NCBI GenBank assembly: GCA_020205615.1 | Contig: CM035164.1 | Coordinates: 1,391,501 to 1,455,500, forward strand | DNA: 64,000 bases | Direction of reading: 5' to 3' | From: Panax quinquefolius | Lineage: Eukaryota > Streptophyta > Magnoliopsida > Apiales > Araliaceae | Shown here: positions 46,764 through 58,027 of the stretch, piece by piece | Position numbering within the stretch: the stretch's first letter is position 1 | Layout: every line of letters begins with the position of its first letter | Notes under the pieces: generated by a model | Database searches by the model: none | Seen by the model: only the letters and a program-made list of their open reading frames with translations | What the model was told of the DNA's origin: nothing | Position numbers and translations under genes: made by a program

Positions 46764-49466
46764 TGTAAGACCCCAATTTATTATTAATGAAATTTAATTT
46801 TCTCTATTTAATATTTTGAAATAGTAAGGGTTGATGTGATTAATGTGATAGTTAGGGTAAAATACGCAAATATTTCAAAATAAGCAAGTGGTTATAAAAT
46901 ATTCATTGTTGTTTGGGAATATATTCGTTTGGTCGTGGAATATTCAGATCGCTTCGGGGAATATTCGCATGCACTACCAAGCAATGTACCATGTGTGGCC
47001 CCATAACGAAAGCGATTGGATGAAGAAAAACGACAAATATAAGTTGGTTAAAAATAACTAGGCGTAGTTATTACCGTTATCACTCGTTAAAATACTTCTA
47101 TGGTTAAAACACAAGAATACACCAGATTGCACCAATTATTGATTCTTACGTAAAGAAGGCACTACTCAATAATGGTTACAGAATTACCGCTCAATTTTTA
47201 TCGAGTTAATAATTGTCGCGTTGATATTTTATATTGCTGTTTCAATAATTGTCATTACACAATATTTTTCATTATCGGCAATAATTCATATTATCCTAAT
47301 AATATTATTAGATAACATTATTGGCAATGTCTAGAAAGTTCTGCTCTAAGGAGAGGTTTGGTCACCTAATTGCGCCGCCAAGAAGGAGAAATTCTTATTG
47401 AAAGCCCCTCTTTCCCTGAACCGCCTCGTTGTTAATATCATGATTCTCAGAATATTATTTGTGAATAATTAATTATTGATTCATATGATGAGAAAAATAT
47501 TAATTTTATGTGGATATAGATGGAGAAAATTTTAATGTGACAATTGTTGAAAATTGAAATTTTATCTTTTCTCGATAAAATAATTTATTTAAATATATTA
47601 TTATATTTTAATAATATAATAATGGTGATATTTTTACAATGAATGTGGGATATATGAGTATACGAGGAGGAAGAGTATTTTGTTGCAATAAATGTTTAAA
47701 ACATGTTAAACATGCTCAATGGACCCCATTTATCGAATTTAAATTTGATTATAAACAGTAAAATCGCCTCGCTTGTGGATTTCGGTTAATTTTGTTTGGA
47801 TTCGGAAAAACTTTCTTCTGCAAAGTTGTAGAGAATTGAATTTCCTATAAAAACTCATGAGATTTGAATTTTCTGATAAAAGGGCTATTTATTATGAATT
47901 ATTGAAGTTCGTAAGTCTCAAATAATTGATTTTTGGAAGTTTTAATTATTATTTTAAAGAAAAACGTTTTTTTTGCATTTAAGTGGGCTAACATGTGATA
48001 TTAATTACTGAAATCAGATCTTCAAAGATGGGCTAAGGAAATTTATAATATATATTAATATTTTATTAAATTTTCTGCTTTTTTTGTTCTAAGCGTTTCC
48101 TATAAATATAAGTGCTTAGGTTAGAATTGAAAATCACACCGTAAATCAAGTTTTCTCTCTATATTATCGAGCGTATTCTTGTGAGTATTTTGAGTATACT
48201 TTGAGTATTGCTATACTGTGCAAGTTCAAGTCATAGCTTATATCCGGTGTTTCAACTAGAAGTACTGCTCTTTCGAGGTAAGGGATGTTATTTTCTTCTC
48301 AAATGATATTATTTCTTCAATATCATTATGCTGAAATATTGGTTGGAACTTTTTATCAAATTTGGAACTTTTTCATGTCGGGGTTACTATTCATGAGTTA
48401 CTTATTCACGATTACTATTCACGAGTACTATTAATGAAGCGTGAAGATGTTTTTTTTTAGGAAATTTCTATCTTTTGGTGTCTGAGTTACTATTCACGAT
48501 ACTCAAGACTATTCACGATACTCTGACTATTCATTCACCTAAAAATAAAATTTCTTCTTTTTGTCCAAAATATCTATTCGGATACTAGCTTTGATTGTAT
48601 TCATGTTTTGATCATTCTTGAATTTTACACCACTATGATTATTTTTGAGGTATTTTGAAACACGGATAAAACAAAGTACAAATCCTTAATCCTTAATCCT
48701 TGTCATTTTGTTTCAATCGGATTCGCTTTCTTTAAAAAATATTTTTCATCATCCTCGGTCTTAAATGATGATATTATTGAATATCTTTGGCCCAGAGTGC
48801 AAAGATGAATGATTTCAAGAATATCTTTGGGTCAGTAGTGCAAAGATGAACAGTGTTTTAGATGAACATGACCAATCGATGAATATCTTTGGCCTCAGTA
48901 GTGCAAAGATGAATATTTGATTCCGTATGTATATTAATTGATGTTACAGGATAAAAGATAGACGATGAACTTTTAAATTCATACATAAGAAGATAGTAGT
49001 TTGCATTCTCTACTTAACTCTTCTAATGAATTATTATTTCACGCGAATATTGATTTAAAATTTGTTGTCTATCAGATTCTATTAGATTTTTCCCTCAAGA
49101 CTAACGGTAATTTGTTGTATATTATCTTAGTCATAATATTCTTTATCGGGCTAGTTGAGCTCACCCTTTTCTTTGTTGTTCCATTTTTCTTCTCAAGAAG
49201 CTAGAATGTAAATGAAAGTACTAGTGGGGTATGAAATGAAGGTTCTAGAGAGAGTTGTTTAGTAGTCCTCACCATTTTGTAAAATAATGTATCAATAATT
49301 ATGATGGGGATTTATTTATGTGTGGATATTGTCTGGATGGCAATATCTCGTATTTAAACTCACAGCTTTATATGTTGTAATAATAAAGTTGTAGTTATTT
49401 CGCATCACGATTATTTGGCGACTCGTAATGGGTTGGATGGAATGGACCTATTTTGGGGGCGTCACA
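46764..49466 (+). mobile_element. X-family solo LTR
   Basis: 2703 bases from TGTAAGACCCC to GGGGGCGTCACA, matching the X LTRs in reverse orientation along its length. The perfect duplication TATGT (46759-46763, 49467-49471) flanks it. No PBS or PPT adjoins it, so it is a solo LTR. It includes GAATATTC elements (46898-46970), CTTACGTAAA (47145), TATA (48101-48108), GTTACTATTCA repeats (48383-48540) and ATCTTTGG hairpin repeats (48780-48915). Confidence 0.85.
48101..48108 (+). promoter_or_regulatory. TATA box of X solo LTR
   Basis: TATAAATA preceded by CGTTTCC, as in the minus-strand X LTRs. Confidence 0.55.
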
Positions 49467-49521
49467 TATGTGCTTGGACCTTGGGTCATATATGGATTGC
49501 ATGATGGATAAAATATAATTC

Positions 49522-49771
49522 TTTTTTTTTGTGCAAAAGAATATGAGGTAGGTAAGGTACCCTAAACTCCCGACATAACAACACACATTTGAAGGATTCC
49601 CCACGGCCCCAACTCACCTATGTCGGGGTCGAAAGCTCACCTATGCCGGGGTCGAAAGCTCAGGGACGTAGAGTTACCATCAACCATCCGTTGTAGGTGG
49701 GACTCGAACCCAACCATTTAGTGAGAAAATTCGCCCTACTAACCACTAAACCAATGAATGATTGGCGATAT
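49522..49771 (-). mobile_element. tRNA-derived SINE
   Basis: On the minus strand the head carries an A box TGGTTTAGTGG (49743-49753) and a B box GGTTCGAGTCC (49700-49710) about 33 bases apart: an internal polymerase III promoter. The tail ends in an A-rich run (TTTTTTTTT on +, 49522-49530). A 14-base duplication with one mismatch flanks it (49508-49521 ATAAAATATAATTC; 49772-49785 ATAAGATATAATTC). The body has a 27-base unit repeated twice (about 49613-49661). No coding capacity; it depends on LINE enzymes for movement. Not a real tRNA: no cloverleaf beyond the boxes. Confidence 0.75.
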
Positions 49772-49807
49772 ATAAGATATAATTCATTTAGCAAGTGATA
49801 AAATATA

Positions 49808-49917
49808 CTCCTTCTATCCCGTATTAAGCGTTCTAATTTCTTTTTTAGGATGTTCTATATTAAATGTTCTATTTCTATATTTGTAACTATTTTTATCCTA
49901 TTTTTCCATTTATACCC
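49808..49917. mobile_element. MITE split by Y element, left part
   Basis: Starts CTCCTTCTATCCCGTATTAAGCGTT after TA (49806-49807), a Stowaway-type terminus. It is interrupted at 49917 by the Y element; the TACCC duplication is its last five bases. The proposed right end is 59787. Confidence 0.55.
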
Positions 49918-50369
49918 TGTAAGACCCCAACTTTTTGAATAAAGATGAATTTTCTATAATTATCATTTTTAAATATTATGGAATGAATTTAATATAATAT
50001 TATAGTTGTGGGTATTATTTATAAATTTTGCAAAAGTACGCAAGTTATTTTATAATATTCGATTGGTTTGAGAATATTCATTTTAATAGGAATATTCGTA
50101 TAACTACAAGACAATCATCGTGGACCCCACAACGGAATTATTGTCGATCGAGAAAACGACAAAAATATTTTTATGAAAATAACTATTAAGTTTAACCGTT
50201 ATCTTATTGAACTACTCTTAGTAGTAAAAGTACAAAGAATACGCTGTGGATCGCATAAGTAGTACATACGGATTGATTATCGATACTTACGTGAGAAGTC
50301 ACCCGCTTTTGCTTATTTTATGGACCCCCATTTATCCATTTTTTAAATAATCTGAAGAAGGTTATTCAT

Positions 50370-50400
<31 letters not shown>

Positions 50401-50709
50401 ATATATTGTGAGAGAATGGTTTGGTGGGGGGGGGGATAAGATTGTAAGGGGGGTACTATTATATATATATATTATGTTTTAAATTTGCAAGTTGGCTACA
50501 ATTATTATGATTATTATATTTATATATAGGTACTAGTTGGAAGGTGTGGCGGCAGTAAAAATTCACTAGGTTCATAAACCTGTGACTAATATTATATTTA
50601 TATATATATATATATTATATTTAAAAGATTTTGCTTTTAAATATGGGTCACGATTAAAGTAAATCAATCTCGACTGCTCATGAGTTAGTTACTATGCATT
50701 CTATTTTTC

Positions 50710-50717
50710 TATAAATA
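50710..50717 (+). promoter_or_regulatory. TATA box of Y 5' LTR
   Basis: TATAAATA. A purine-rich TAGAGAGATAAACTATAGAGAG stretch about 50-75 bases later probably marks the transcript start. Confidence 0.6.
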
Positions 50718-50929
50718 AAAGCTCATTCATTCATTATTTTCATACGAATTCAATTCACCAAACTCTAGAGAGATAAACTATAGAGAGAAAGAAGAAAGTA
50801 TTCTCGCTACTTCACTACTTATATATCCAAAGATTTTCTTCTTAAGGTAGGAATATTATTTGTTGTACTCGTAAGGAGTGTTATTCTTTCTTATTCATGA
50901 AGAGAATCGTTGTTATTCCAATTATTATT

Positions 50930-51230
50930 ATTCTGTTGGAATAACTCAGATACGCTGGCTCACCCTATACTTGGTGACATTCTTCTATTATTCTTCGCTG
51001 GAACATCCTGTCTGTGTGTTTTACATCTGACCGGTTCCGCCTTTTTTATTATTTCGTTGGAACATCCTCGATCAAGGTGTTTACAATCCGGACTGGGTTC
51101 CGCCTTTTATTATTATTCTGCTGAACATCCTGTCTGTGTGTTTTACACCTGACCGGTTCCGCTTTTTTATTATTCTGGAACATCTGCTCGCTTGCAAATT
51201 TTGCCTCGACCGGTTCCGTTATTATTATTC
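50930..51230 (+). repeat. ~60-bp repeats in Y 5' LTR
   Basis: About five units of TTATTATTCTGTTGGAACAT + TGTGTTTTACACCTGACCGG + TTCCG. The open frames 50910-51152 and 51136-51669 come from this repetition and are not genes. Confidence 0.7.
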
Positions 51231-52359
51231 GTTGAATAACCTCGCCTATGCAAAGTACCGCATGCACGGTGATTTCTTTTGTTATTCCATTCTTTATTAT
51301 ACTCAAATGTTAAAGTTTCACTTTCTATACTCCATGAAATTAGTAGAATATCCTCGATATTTCAAGCTTCATCCAAAGATCTTTCATGAAAATATTCTTC
51401 TAATCATTCTTGAATTTTACTCTACAAAACAAAGATCATGTCGACAATTTGACGTTAATAATTCCCTGGATAAAATAATTCTTGAACTTGTTTTATCAAT
51501 TCTTATATCATTGTCATCATCCTCATGTTTATATTATGTTGAAAGTCATCTCAGTGGCCCCAGAGTGCATAGATGGACTTGGTATGATTACGACTGTGAG
51601 ATTATTCTATGTAATAATCACGACCGTAATGTTACAAATGATGTGGTAAAAGTCCTCATCGGCCCGTGAGTGTATCGATGGACGCTTGTTGGCATGATCA
51701 TGACCATTAATGAATACACAAATATTATCGGCCCGTGAGTATGGATAATTGTGGTCGTGATACTAAAGAATATCCTCGCCGTAGTGCAAGTAAGTGTGAT
51801 TCGATGATGTGGAATATTTATTGTCGAGTCTCAAATGATAATAAAGGATGAAAAACCTTTAAATCATAAAAGATAGTAGATTTTATTTTCTACTGACTTT
51901 TTTAATGGATCGCTTGTTCCACCGCAGCTTAAACTTGATGTCTATTATATTTTATCGCTTTAACATTGTTGGAGACTAATGATAATTTATTCTCGCATTA
52001 TCTTAGTCATAATATTTCTTCATCGGGCTAGTTGAGCTCACCCTTTCTTTCACTCGTTTCTCTTTAGGAAATGAGAGAATATAGCGGACGCAGCTCTGGG
52101 AACGGAGTGATGGTCCGTGAGGATAGTATTAGTAGTCCTCACTATTCTCGTGAATTAGTGTGATAATAATTGTAATGAGGACTCCTTTCGAGTTTGTATA
52201 ATCTCTAGTAGATAATATTTGTATTCAAACTCACAGCTTTATGTTTTCGTCAGATTGTACACCACAACAGAGTATTAGTAAGTTGTATTTGAATTACATA
52301 CCATGTATCCGACGCACCCAAGATGGGTGATGTATACCTAATTTTGGGGGCGCCACAGC

Positions 52360-52375
52360 TGGTATCAAAGCTTAG
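52360..52375 (+). other. Primer binding site of Y element
   Basis: TGGTATCAAAGCTTAG two bases after the LTR, close to TGGTATCAGAGC (initiator methionine tRNA). Confidence 0.85.
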
Positions 52376-52526
52376 GGATATGATCCCCGTTAAGATGTGA
52401 GACTAGAACTAGGAGGGGAGAGACGGGAATTCCTTCGCTAAGATGACCTACTTAAATTTATTTTGTATTTAAAGTGGTTGGTCGAGTTTAGAGATATTAT
52501 GTTACACGTCAATTAACCTTTGTTTT

Positions 52527-53640
52527 GTGGCGAGATTTCAAAATGACATCCAAAATGTTGAGAATAAAGAATGGAGCACAAGAGACCGCTGAGTCTCCAC
52601 ATATCAATAATCGTGAGAATGTGCATCGAAGGCGACAATTCTCATGTAAACAACAACACCGACCAAATGATGAATGATGGATTGTTCAGAGGCTTTATGC
52701 AATTCATGCAACAAGAGAAGTAGAGCGGCTCCTCGTCCCAAAATGTAGGTGGAAACATGCAAACTCTCAAGCCACACCGCTAAACAGCTTCAAGGAGCCG
52801 GGACCACCGAGTTTAAGGGAGAGCCAAAACCACTTATGGCGGAAGCATAGATAAAGCGATCACCAAGATATTTGATGTCTTGGGATGCTCCGAGAGCAAA
52901 AGGTCCCTTTGCCACCTTTTATGTTGCACGGAGAGGCAGACATCGGTGGGAATCCAGAAACGACTCAACTCCCGCCAGATCAAGATGTCTTGGGAGAAGT
53001 TCCAAGAGTCGTTCAACGACAAATACTTTCCGAAAGTATTCGCCATATGAAAGGAGGTGGAGTTTATCAAATCGAGTAAAACAATACGACCGTGTCGCAA
53101 TACGAGGCAAAATTTGCGAGTTATCCTGCTTTCAAGGCTCCACTCGTGGATAATTAAGAGAGAATGGCGCTTAATGTTTTTAAGAGGTTTGAAGTCGAGA
53201 TACATCAACATCTTATTTCTCATAAACCGTGTTTGTATTCGGATGTTGTAAATAGGGCTCATTGGTGGAGCGCGATAACGAGTCAACGCAACCAAAAGAG
53301 AGCAGCAAATTTAAAAATGATAATACCAAAGGAGAGCAATCATCGGGCTATGACAACAAGCGGAGGGAATCAACAGACAAAATGGTAACTACTTCGGGTA
53401 ATCGTACCAAAACAATAAGAATGGACATTTCAAGAAGAAAAGATTCAACAATGATGGAAAGACGCCAAGACCAAAGACCAAGTTGTTAAGGAAGAAGAAA
53501 GACCACCTATCATATGCTTCAAATGCGGAGGGGAGGGACACATCACCAAATTCATGCGATGCCATCCAAAGCATGTTATAATTGTGGAAGAGAAGGTCAC
53601 TTAAATTTGATTTTATCGCTCACCAAGACAAATTCAAATA
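52527..53640 (+). pseudogene. Y element gag
   Basis: Capsid/nucleocapsid protein. Alignment with the X leader places the start at 52527, where X has ATGGCGGTATTTGAG and Y has GTGGCGAGATTTC: the start codon is changed to GTG. Capsid traces are seen in broken frames: KRFEVEIHQHLISHKPCLYS-type residues near 53185-53250 and a PLCHLLCC-like copy of PFATFYV near 52905. Two zinc knuckles are near the end: CFKCGGEGHITKF (53515) and CYNCGREGHL (53573). A third cysteine of the first knuckle is shifted by an indel. Not translatable as one protein. Confidence 0.75.
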
Positions 53641-53744
53641 GGATGGAGGCACCAAAGTTTGTCCCGTAAAAGTCAAAGCCCAGAGTGCAAGGGAGAGCGC
53701 TTTGTTGTGACCTCCCGTAAAGCAAGGAACCCGAATGAGGTCAT

Positions 53745-54060
53745 CACGGTAAGCTTATCATAAACTCTAAATAAGTCTACACTTTATTTGATACCGGCTC
53801 TACCCATTCTTTTATTTCTCCTACTTGCACTCAACGATTAAATTTGACTCTCAGAGGAATTAGACTTTCGACTTATCTCGTGGAAACTCCGCTTGGGAGA
53901 AACCTTCATTACATCCACGGTTTATAAGTCTTGTTTGGTTCAAGTTGGTATCCACACATTACCCGTCGATCTTATTGCATTAAAAATACTTGTATTTGAT
54001 GTAATTCTAGGATTGATCGTTAACTACTCATCATGCAAAAATTGATTGTTTTCGTAAGTG
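53745..54060 (+). pseudogene. Y element protease region
   Basis: Aspartic protease that would process Gag-Pol. The active-site D-T-G is intact at 53790-53798 in the sequence LFDTGSTHSFISP. NLTL, a LDF-like stretch, LGET and KSCLVQ follow with two frameshifts. It ends with a VILGIDW-like stretch near 54005. The frame is interrupted. Confidence 0.75.
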
Positions 54061-54229
54061 TCATTAGCTTTCATATTCCTAATCGACCTATTATGCTAAT
54101 TCAAGCAACCAAATCATTAAAATCAATCACCGCTATCTCAAGCCATAAAGCTATTCGCTTATTGAAAAATAGATGTCAAGCTTTCTTAGCTCATGTCACG
54201 CATCTAAACAAAAATACGCCGCTTTTGAA

Positions 54230-55100
54230 TAATATTTCTATTGTTAATGAATTTCCGACGATTCTCAAGAACTTCCCTGGCCTACCCCAGTAGAGCGTGA
54301 AATTGAATTTTGTATCGACCTTGAACCCTAGACAAAACCCATTTCCAAAGCCCCATATCGAATGGCTCCTATTGAACATCGAGTTAAAGACTCAACCGCA
54401 GGAATTGTTAGACATCGGCTTTATTCGTCCTAGTACTTCTCCTCGGGGTGCTCCTGCTCTATTCGTGAAGAAGAAAGATGGGAGTATGCGACTTTGTATT
54501 GATTATCTGGAGTCAAATCATGTCACCATCAAAATAGGTACCCATTGCCACGTATTGATGACCTATTTGACCAATTGCAGGAGCCAAATTCTTTTCAAAG
54601 ATCGATCTTCATTCCGAATATCACCAATTGAAGATTAGAATCGATGATATTCCAAAGACGGCTTTAACTCCTAGACGGCATTATAAATTCCTAATCATGT
54701 CCTTTGATCGACTAATGCTCCTCGCCGCTTCATGGATATGATGAACCGAGTATTTAAGGAATATTTGGATCATTTTGTGGTCGCTTTTTATTGATGACAT
54801 CCTCATATATTCAAAAGCCGTGAAGATCATGAGGAACACTTGAGGTCGATACTCCAAAAGCTTCGTGAATACAAGCTTTATGCCAAGTCAAGAAATGCGG
54901 AGTTCGGCTTGAGGAAGTAGCATTCCTCGGGCACGTGGTATCAAGTCATGGAATATCCGCTGACCCAAAGAAAGATCAAGCTATTCAAAGTCGGGAGCAA
55001 CCTAAATCAAATGATCAAGCACGTAGCTTTCTCGCTTAGTCTAGTTATTATCGGAGATTCGTAGGCGGGTTTTCTCGAATCGCTACTCCACTAACTCAAA
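54230..55100 (+). pseudogene. Y element reverse transcriptase
   Basis: The frame at 54297-54638 contains [34 protein letters not shown] and NHVTIK, the gypsy RT fingers. KTALTP-like and [13 protein letters not shown] residues follow near 54655-54700. The catalytic [10 protein letters not shown] is intact at 54787-54815. Then VAFLGHVVSSHGISADPK is near 54920-54970 and YYRRFVGGFSRIATPLT near 55030-55090. It needs several frameshifts to be read through. The domain order is complete. Confidence 0.8.
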
Positions 55101-55104
55101 TTTG

Positions 55105-55570
55105 ACTCGGAAGATACAAAGTTCTATTGGAGCGAGGAATGTGAAAAGAGTTTTCAAGAACTCAAGAGGAGACTCATTTCAAAGACTGCTCGGACAATAC
55201 CATCCGTTCTCGGAGGATTTGTCATCTACAATGATGCTTCTAGCAAAGGGTTAGGATGTGTTCTCATGCAACATGGGAAAGTCATAGCCTTTATGCCTCA
55301 CGACAACTCAAAGAATATGAGAGAAATTATCCTACTCATGACCTAGAGTTAGCAAATATTGTCTTCGCACTTAAAATTTGGAGGCATTACTTGTATAGGG
55401 AGAAAGTGGAGATCTTTACTTTGATCATAAAAGCCTCAAATATTTCTTCACTCAAAAGAACTCAACACGCGACAACGACGTTGGCTTGAATCTGCTGAAA
55501 GATTATGATCATACCATCCAATACCATCTTGAAAAGCAAACGTGGTAGCCGACGATCGAAAGGTAGAAGA
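55105..55570 (+). pseudogene. Y element RNase H
   Basis: Degrades RNA in the RNA/DNA hybrid. [24 protein letters not shown] lies at 55220-55290 (the first catalytic acid, usually D in VYTDAS, is N-D here). The frame 55256-55489 carries [20 protein letters not shown] and KIWRHYLY, then a [12 protein letters not shown] segment near 55465. An indel separates the two parts. Confidence 0.8.
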
Positions 55571-55579
55571 TCATATGCG

Positions 55580-56880
55580 GCACGAAAAGTAATATTGTCA
55601 ACGCAAAAAGGCCCATTTTGTATGACTTGCAAAGGATGGAGATAGAGATAAAGACTCCAGGGACCCACGCGATGATGGAAAATATACGAGTGGAACCGAC
55701 TTTAATTGATAAAATTAAAGTCGCCAAGTTACGATCCGGAGTGATGCGTATGAGAGAAGAAAGTGCAAGAAGGTGCGATGCCAAAGCAAGAATCGATGAA
55801 GAAGGAATACTTCGAGTCAACTCCAGACTTTGTGTTCCTAATTACCCTGATTTAAAGTATAAAATCATGATGGAGGCACACAACACACCGTTTGCAATCT
55901 ATCCTAGGAGTACCAAAATGTATCATGATCTTCGACATACATTTTGGTGGGGCAATATGAAGAGAGAGATAACGCTGCTTATCTCAAGGTGTCTAACGTG
56001 TCAACGAAGTCAAGTGCGAGCATCAAGTACCAAAAGGTCCATCAGAACCACTTGAAATTCCGTAATGGAAGTGGGAGCACATTACCATGGATTTCAAGCA
56101 TCGGTCTTCCCAAAGTTTCTCAAGGCATAGATGCGATTTGGGTCATTGTTGATAGATTGACCAAGTCCGCTCATTTCTTACCGATACAAGAAACTTATAC
56201 ACTTGAACGCCTTGCTCAGTTGTACATAAACGAGGTTGTAAGATTGCATGGTATGCCAAGATCCATAGTTTTTGATCGAGACCCAAGAATCATTTCACGA
56301 TTTTGGGTTAGTTTGTAAAAAGCTATGGGCACAGATTTACGATTTAGCTTCAGCATATCATCCTCGATCGGACGGACAATGGAGAGGACTATTCAAACTC
56401 TTGAAGATCTATTAAGACTCGTGGTCCTTGATTTCAAGGAAGTTGGGACAAGTTCTTACCATCGGTGGAGTTTTCCTACAACAACAAGCTTATCAAGCAA
56501 GTATCGGCATGGCTCCATTCGAGCGCCAGTATGGAAGAAAGTGTCGCTCTCCAAAGATGCCGGGATGAGGTGGATGAAACAACGTTGTTGGGACCAGAGT
56601 TGGTACGTATGACTACGGAAAAGATTCAAACGATCCGACAACGATAAAAACCTCACAAGATCGACAAAAGAGTTATGTTGATCTTCATCGAAAGGACGGG
56701 AATTCGATATAGAGATCATGTGTTGTTACGTGTTGCTCCATTGAAAGGAGTTACGAGATTTGGAAAGAGAGAAAGCTCAATCCTCGATTCATCTACCATT
56801 TTTTTAATCCTCGATCGAGTAGGAACTCGTGGCCTATAGACTCGCTTTTACCGCCAAGTATGTCTCGTGTTCATAACATT
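55580..56880 (+). pseudogene. Y element integrase with GPY/F module
   Basis: Inserts the cDNA into the chromosome. The frame 55618-56055 holds MMEAHNTPFAIYPRSTKMY, then RCLTCQR (the HHCC zinc finger). The frame 55944-56318 holds GIDAIWVIVDRLTKSAHFL, YINEVVRLHGMPRSIVFDRD and SRFWVSL: the catalytic core with the second D block. The region near 56340-56500 continues [24 protein letters not shown] (glutamate block) and FSYNN. The GPY/F module starts near 56733 (GVTRFGKRE) and reaches MSRVHN near 56860. Only a few frameshifts; the best integrase in the window. Confidence 0.85.
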
Positions 56881-57165
56881 TTTCACATAACCATGTTACG
56901 TAAATATGTGGAAGACCCAAACCACATTATCGAGTTGAACCGGACGAAATAGCGGAAGATTTGACGTATGAAGAGGTTCCCTGCTCAAATCTTGGATAAG
57001 AAGGAACATATTCTACGCAACCAAGGTTATACCTCAAGTCAAAGTTTTGCATGAGAAACCACGATGTTGATGAAATGACTTGGGAGTTAGAATCAAATGA
57101 AATCAAGGTATCCTTACCTCTTCGACATACCAGTGTATCGCACCTCTAATTTCGAGGGCGAAATT
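56881..57165 (+). pseudogene. Y element chromodomain remnant
   Basis: After NMWKTQ, the translation gives DLTYEEVP near 56962 and, in another frame, RNHDVDEMTWELES near 57055-57100, the pattern of the chromovirus chromodomain (RNHDVEEATWELE). In this group the domain is thought to recognise heterochromatin marks and guide integration. Frameshifts separate the halves. Confidence 0.7.
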
Positions 57166-57169
57166 TCTT

Positions 57170-57182
57170 AAGAAGGGGAGGT
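57170..57182 (+). other. Polypurine tract of Y element
   Basis: AAGAAGGGGAGGT directly before the 3' LTR. Confidence 0.8.
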
Positions 57183-57631
57183 TGTAAGACCCCAACTTTT
57201 TGAATAAAGATGAATTTTCTATAATTATCATTTTTAAATTTTATGGAATGAATTTAATATAATATTATAGTTGTGGGTAGTATTTATAAATTTTGCAAAG
57301 TACGCAAGTTGTTTTATAATATTCGATTGGTCGGGGAATATTCGCTTTAATAGGGAATATTCGTACAATGGCGCAATCATTGGTGGACCCCACAACGGAA
57401 TTATTGTTGGATTGAGAAAACGACAAAAATATTTTTATGAAAATAACTATGAAGTTTTACCGTTAATCTTGTTGAACTACTAAGTAGTAAAAAGTACAAG
57501 AATACACGTGGTTGCATAAGAAGCACACGACATTGATTATCGATGCTTACGTGAGAAGTCACTCGCTTTTGCTTATTTTATGGAACCCCATTTATCCATT
57601 TTTTAAATAACTGGAAGAAGGTTATTCATTA

Positions 57632-57661
57632 TATATATATATATATATATAAGTCTTATAT

Positions 57662-57707
<46 letters not shown>
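57632..57707. repeat. AT microsatellite
   Basis: Two (AT)n runs separated by AAGTCTTATATTTATAAT; the 5' LTR has a single run at 50369-50396. This is a likely slippage site. Confidence 0.8.
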
Positions 57708-57710
<3 letters not shown>

Positions 57711-58019
57711 TATTGATAGAAATGGTTTGGTGGGGGGAGATAAGATTGTAGTGGGATACTATTATATATATATTTATGTTTTGAATTTGCAAGTTGGCTA
57801 CAATTATTATGATTATTATATATATATATATATAGTACTAGTTGGAAGGTGTAAGTGCAAAAATTCACTTCAAATCATAACTCGTGGCTAATATTATATT
57901 TATATATATATATATATATATATTATATTTAAAATATTTTTTGCTTTAAATATGGACCGTCGATTAAAGTAAATCAATCTCGACTGCTTATGAGTTAGTT
58001 ACTATGCATTCTATTTTTC

Positions 58020-58027
58020 TATAAATA
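58020..58027 (+). promoter_or_regulatory. TATA box of Y 3' LTR
   Basis: TATAAATA in the same context as the 5' LTR; it could drive transcription into flanking DNA. Confidence 0.55.

Larger units (their letters stand above)
49918..52357 (+). mobile_element. Y element 5' LTR
   Basis: 2440 bases, TGTAAGACCCC...GCGCCACA, bounded by TACCC on the left and the primer binding site on the right. It contains (AT)n runs (50369-50396, 50459-50475), the CTTACGTGAG motif (50286), TATA (50710), ~60-bp repeats (50930-51230), CCCGTAGTGCAT-type repeats (51545-51790) and GAGCTCACCC (52034). Confidence 0.9.

Noticed and set aside
49690..49771. tRNA gene on the minus strand
   Set aside because: A and B boxes are present but no acceptor stem or cloverleaf can be drawn, and the segment continues into a SINE body with an A-rich tail and target duplication.
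51136..51669. 177-codon frame as a gene
   Set aside because: It lies wholly inside the Y 5' LTR and is made from promoter-downstream repeats; the equivalent frame is broken in the 3' LTR.
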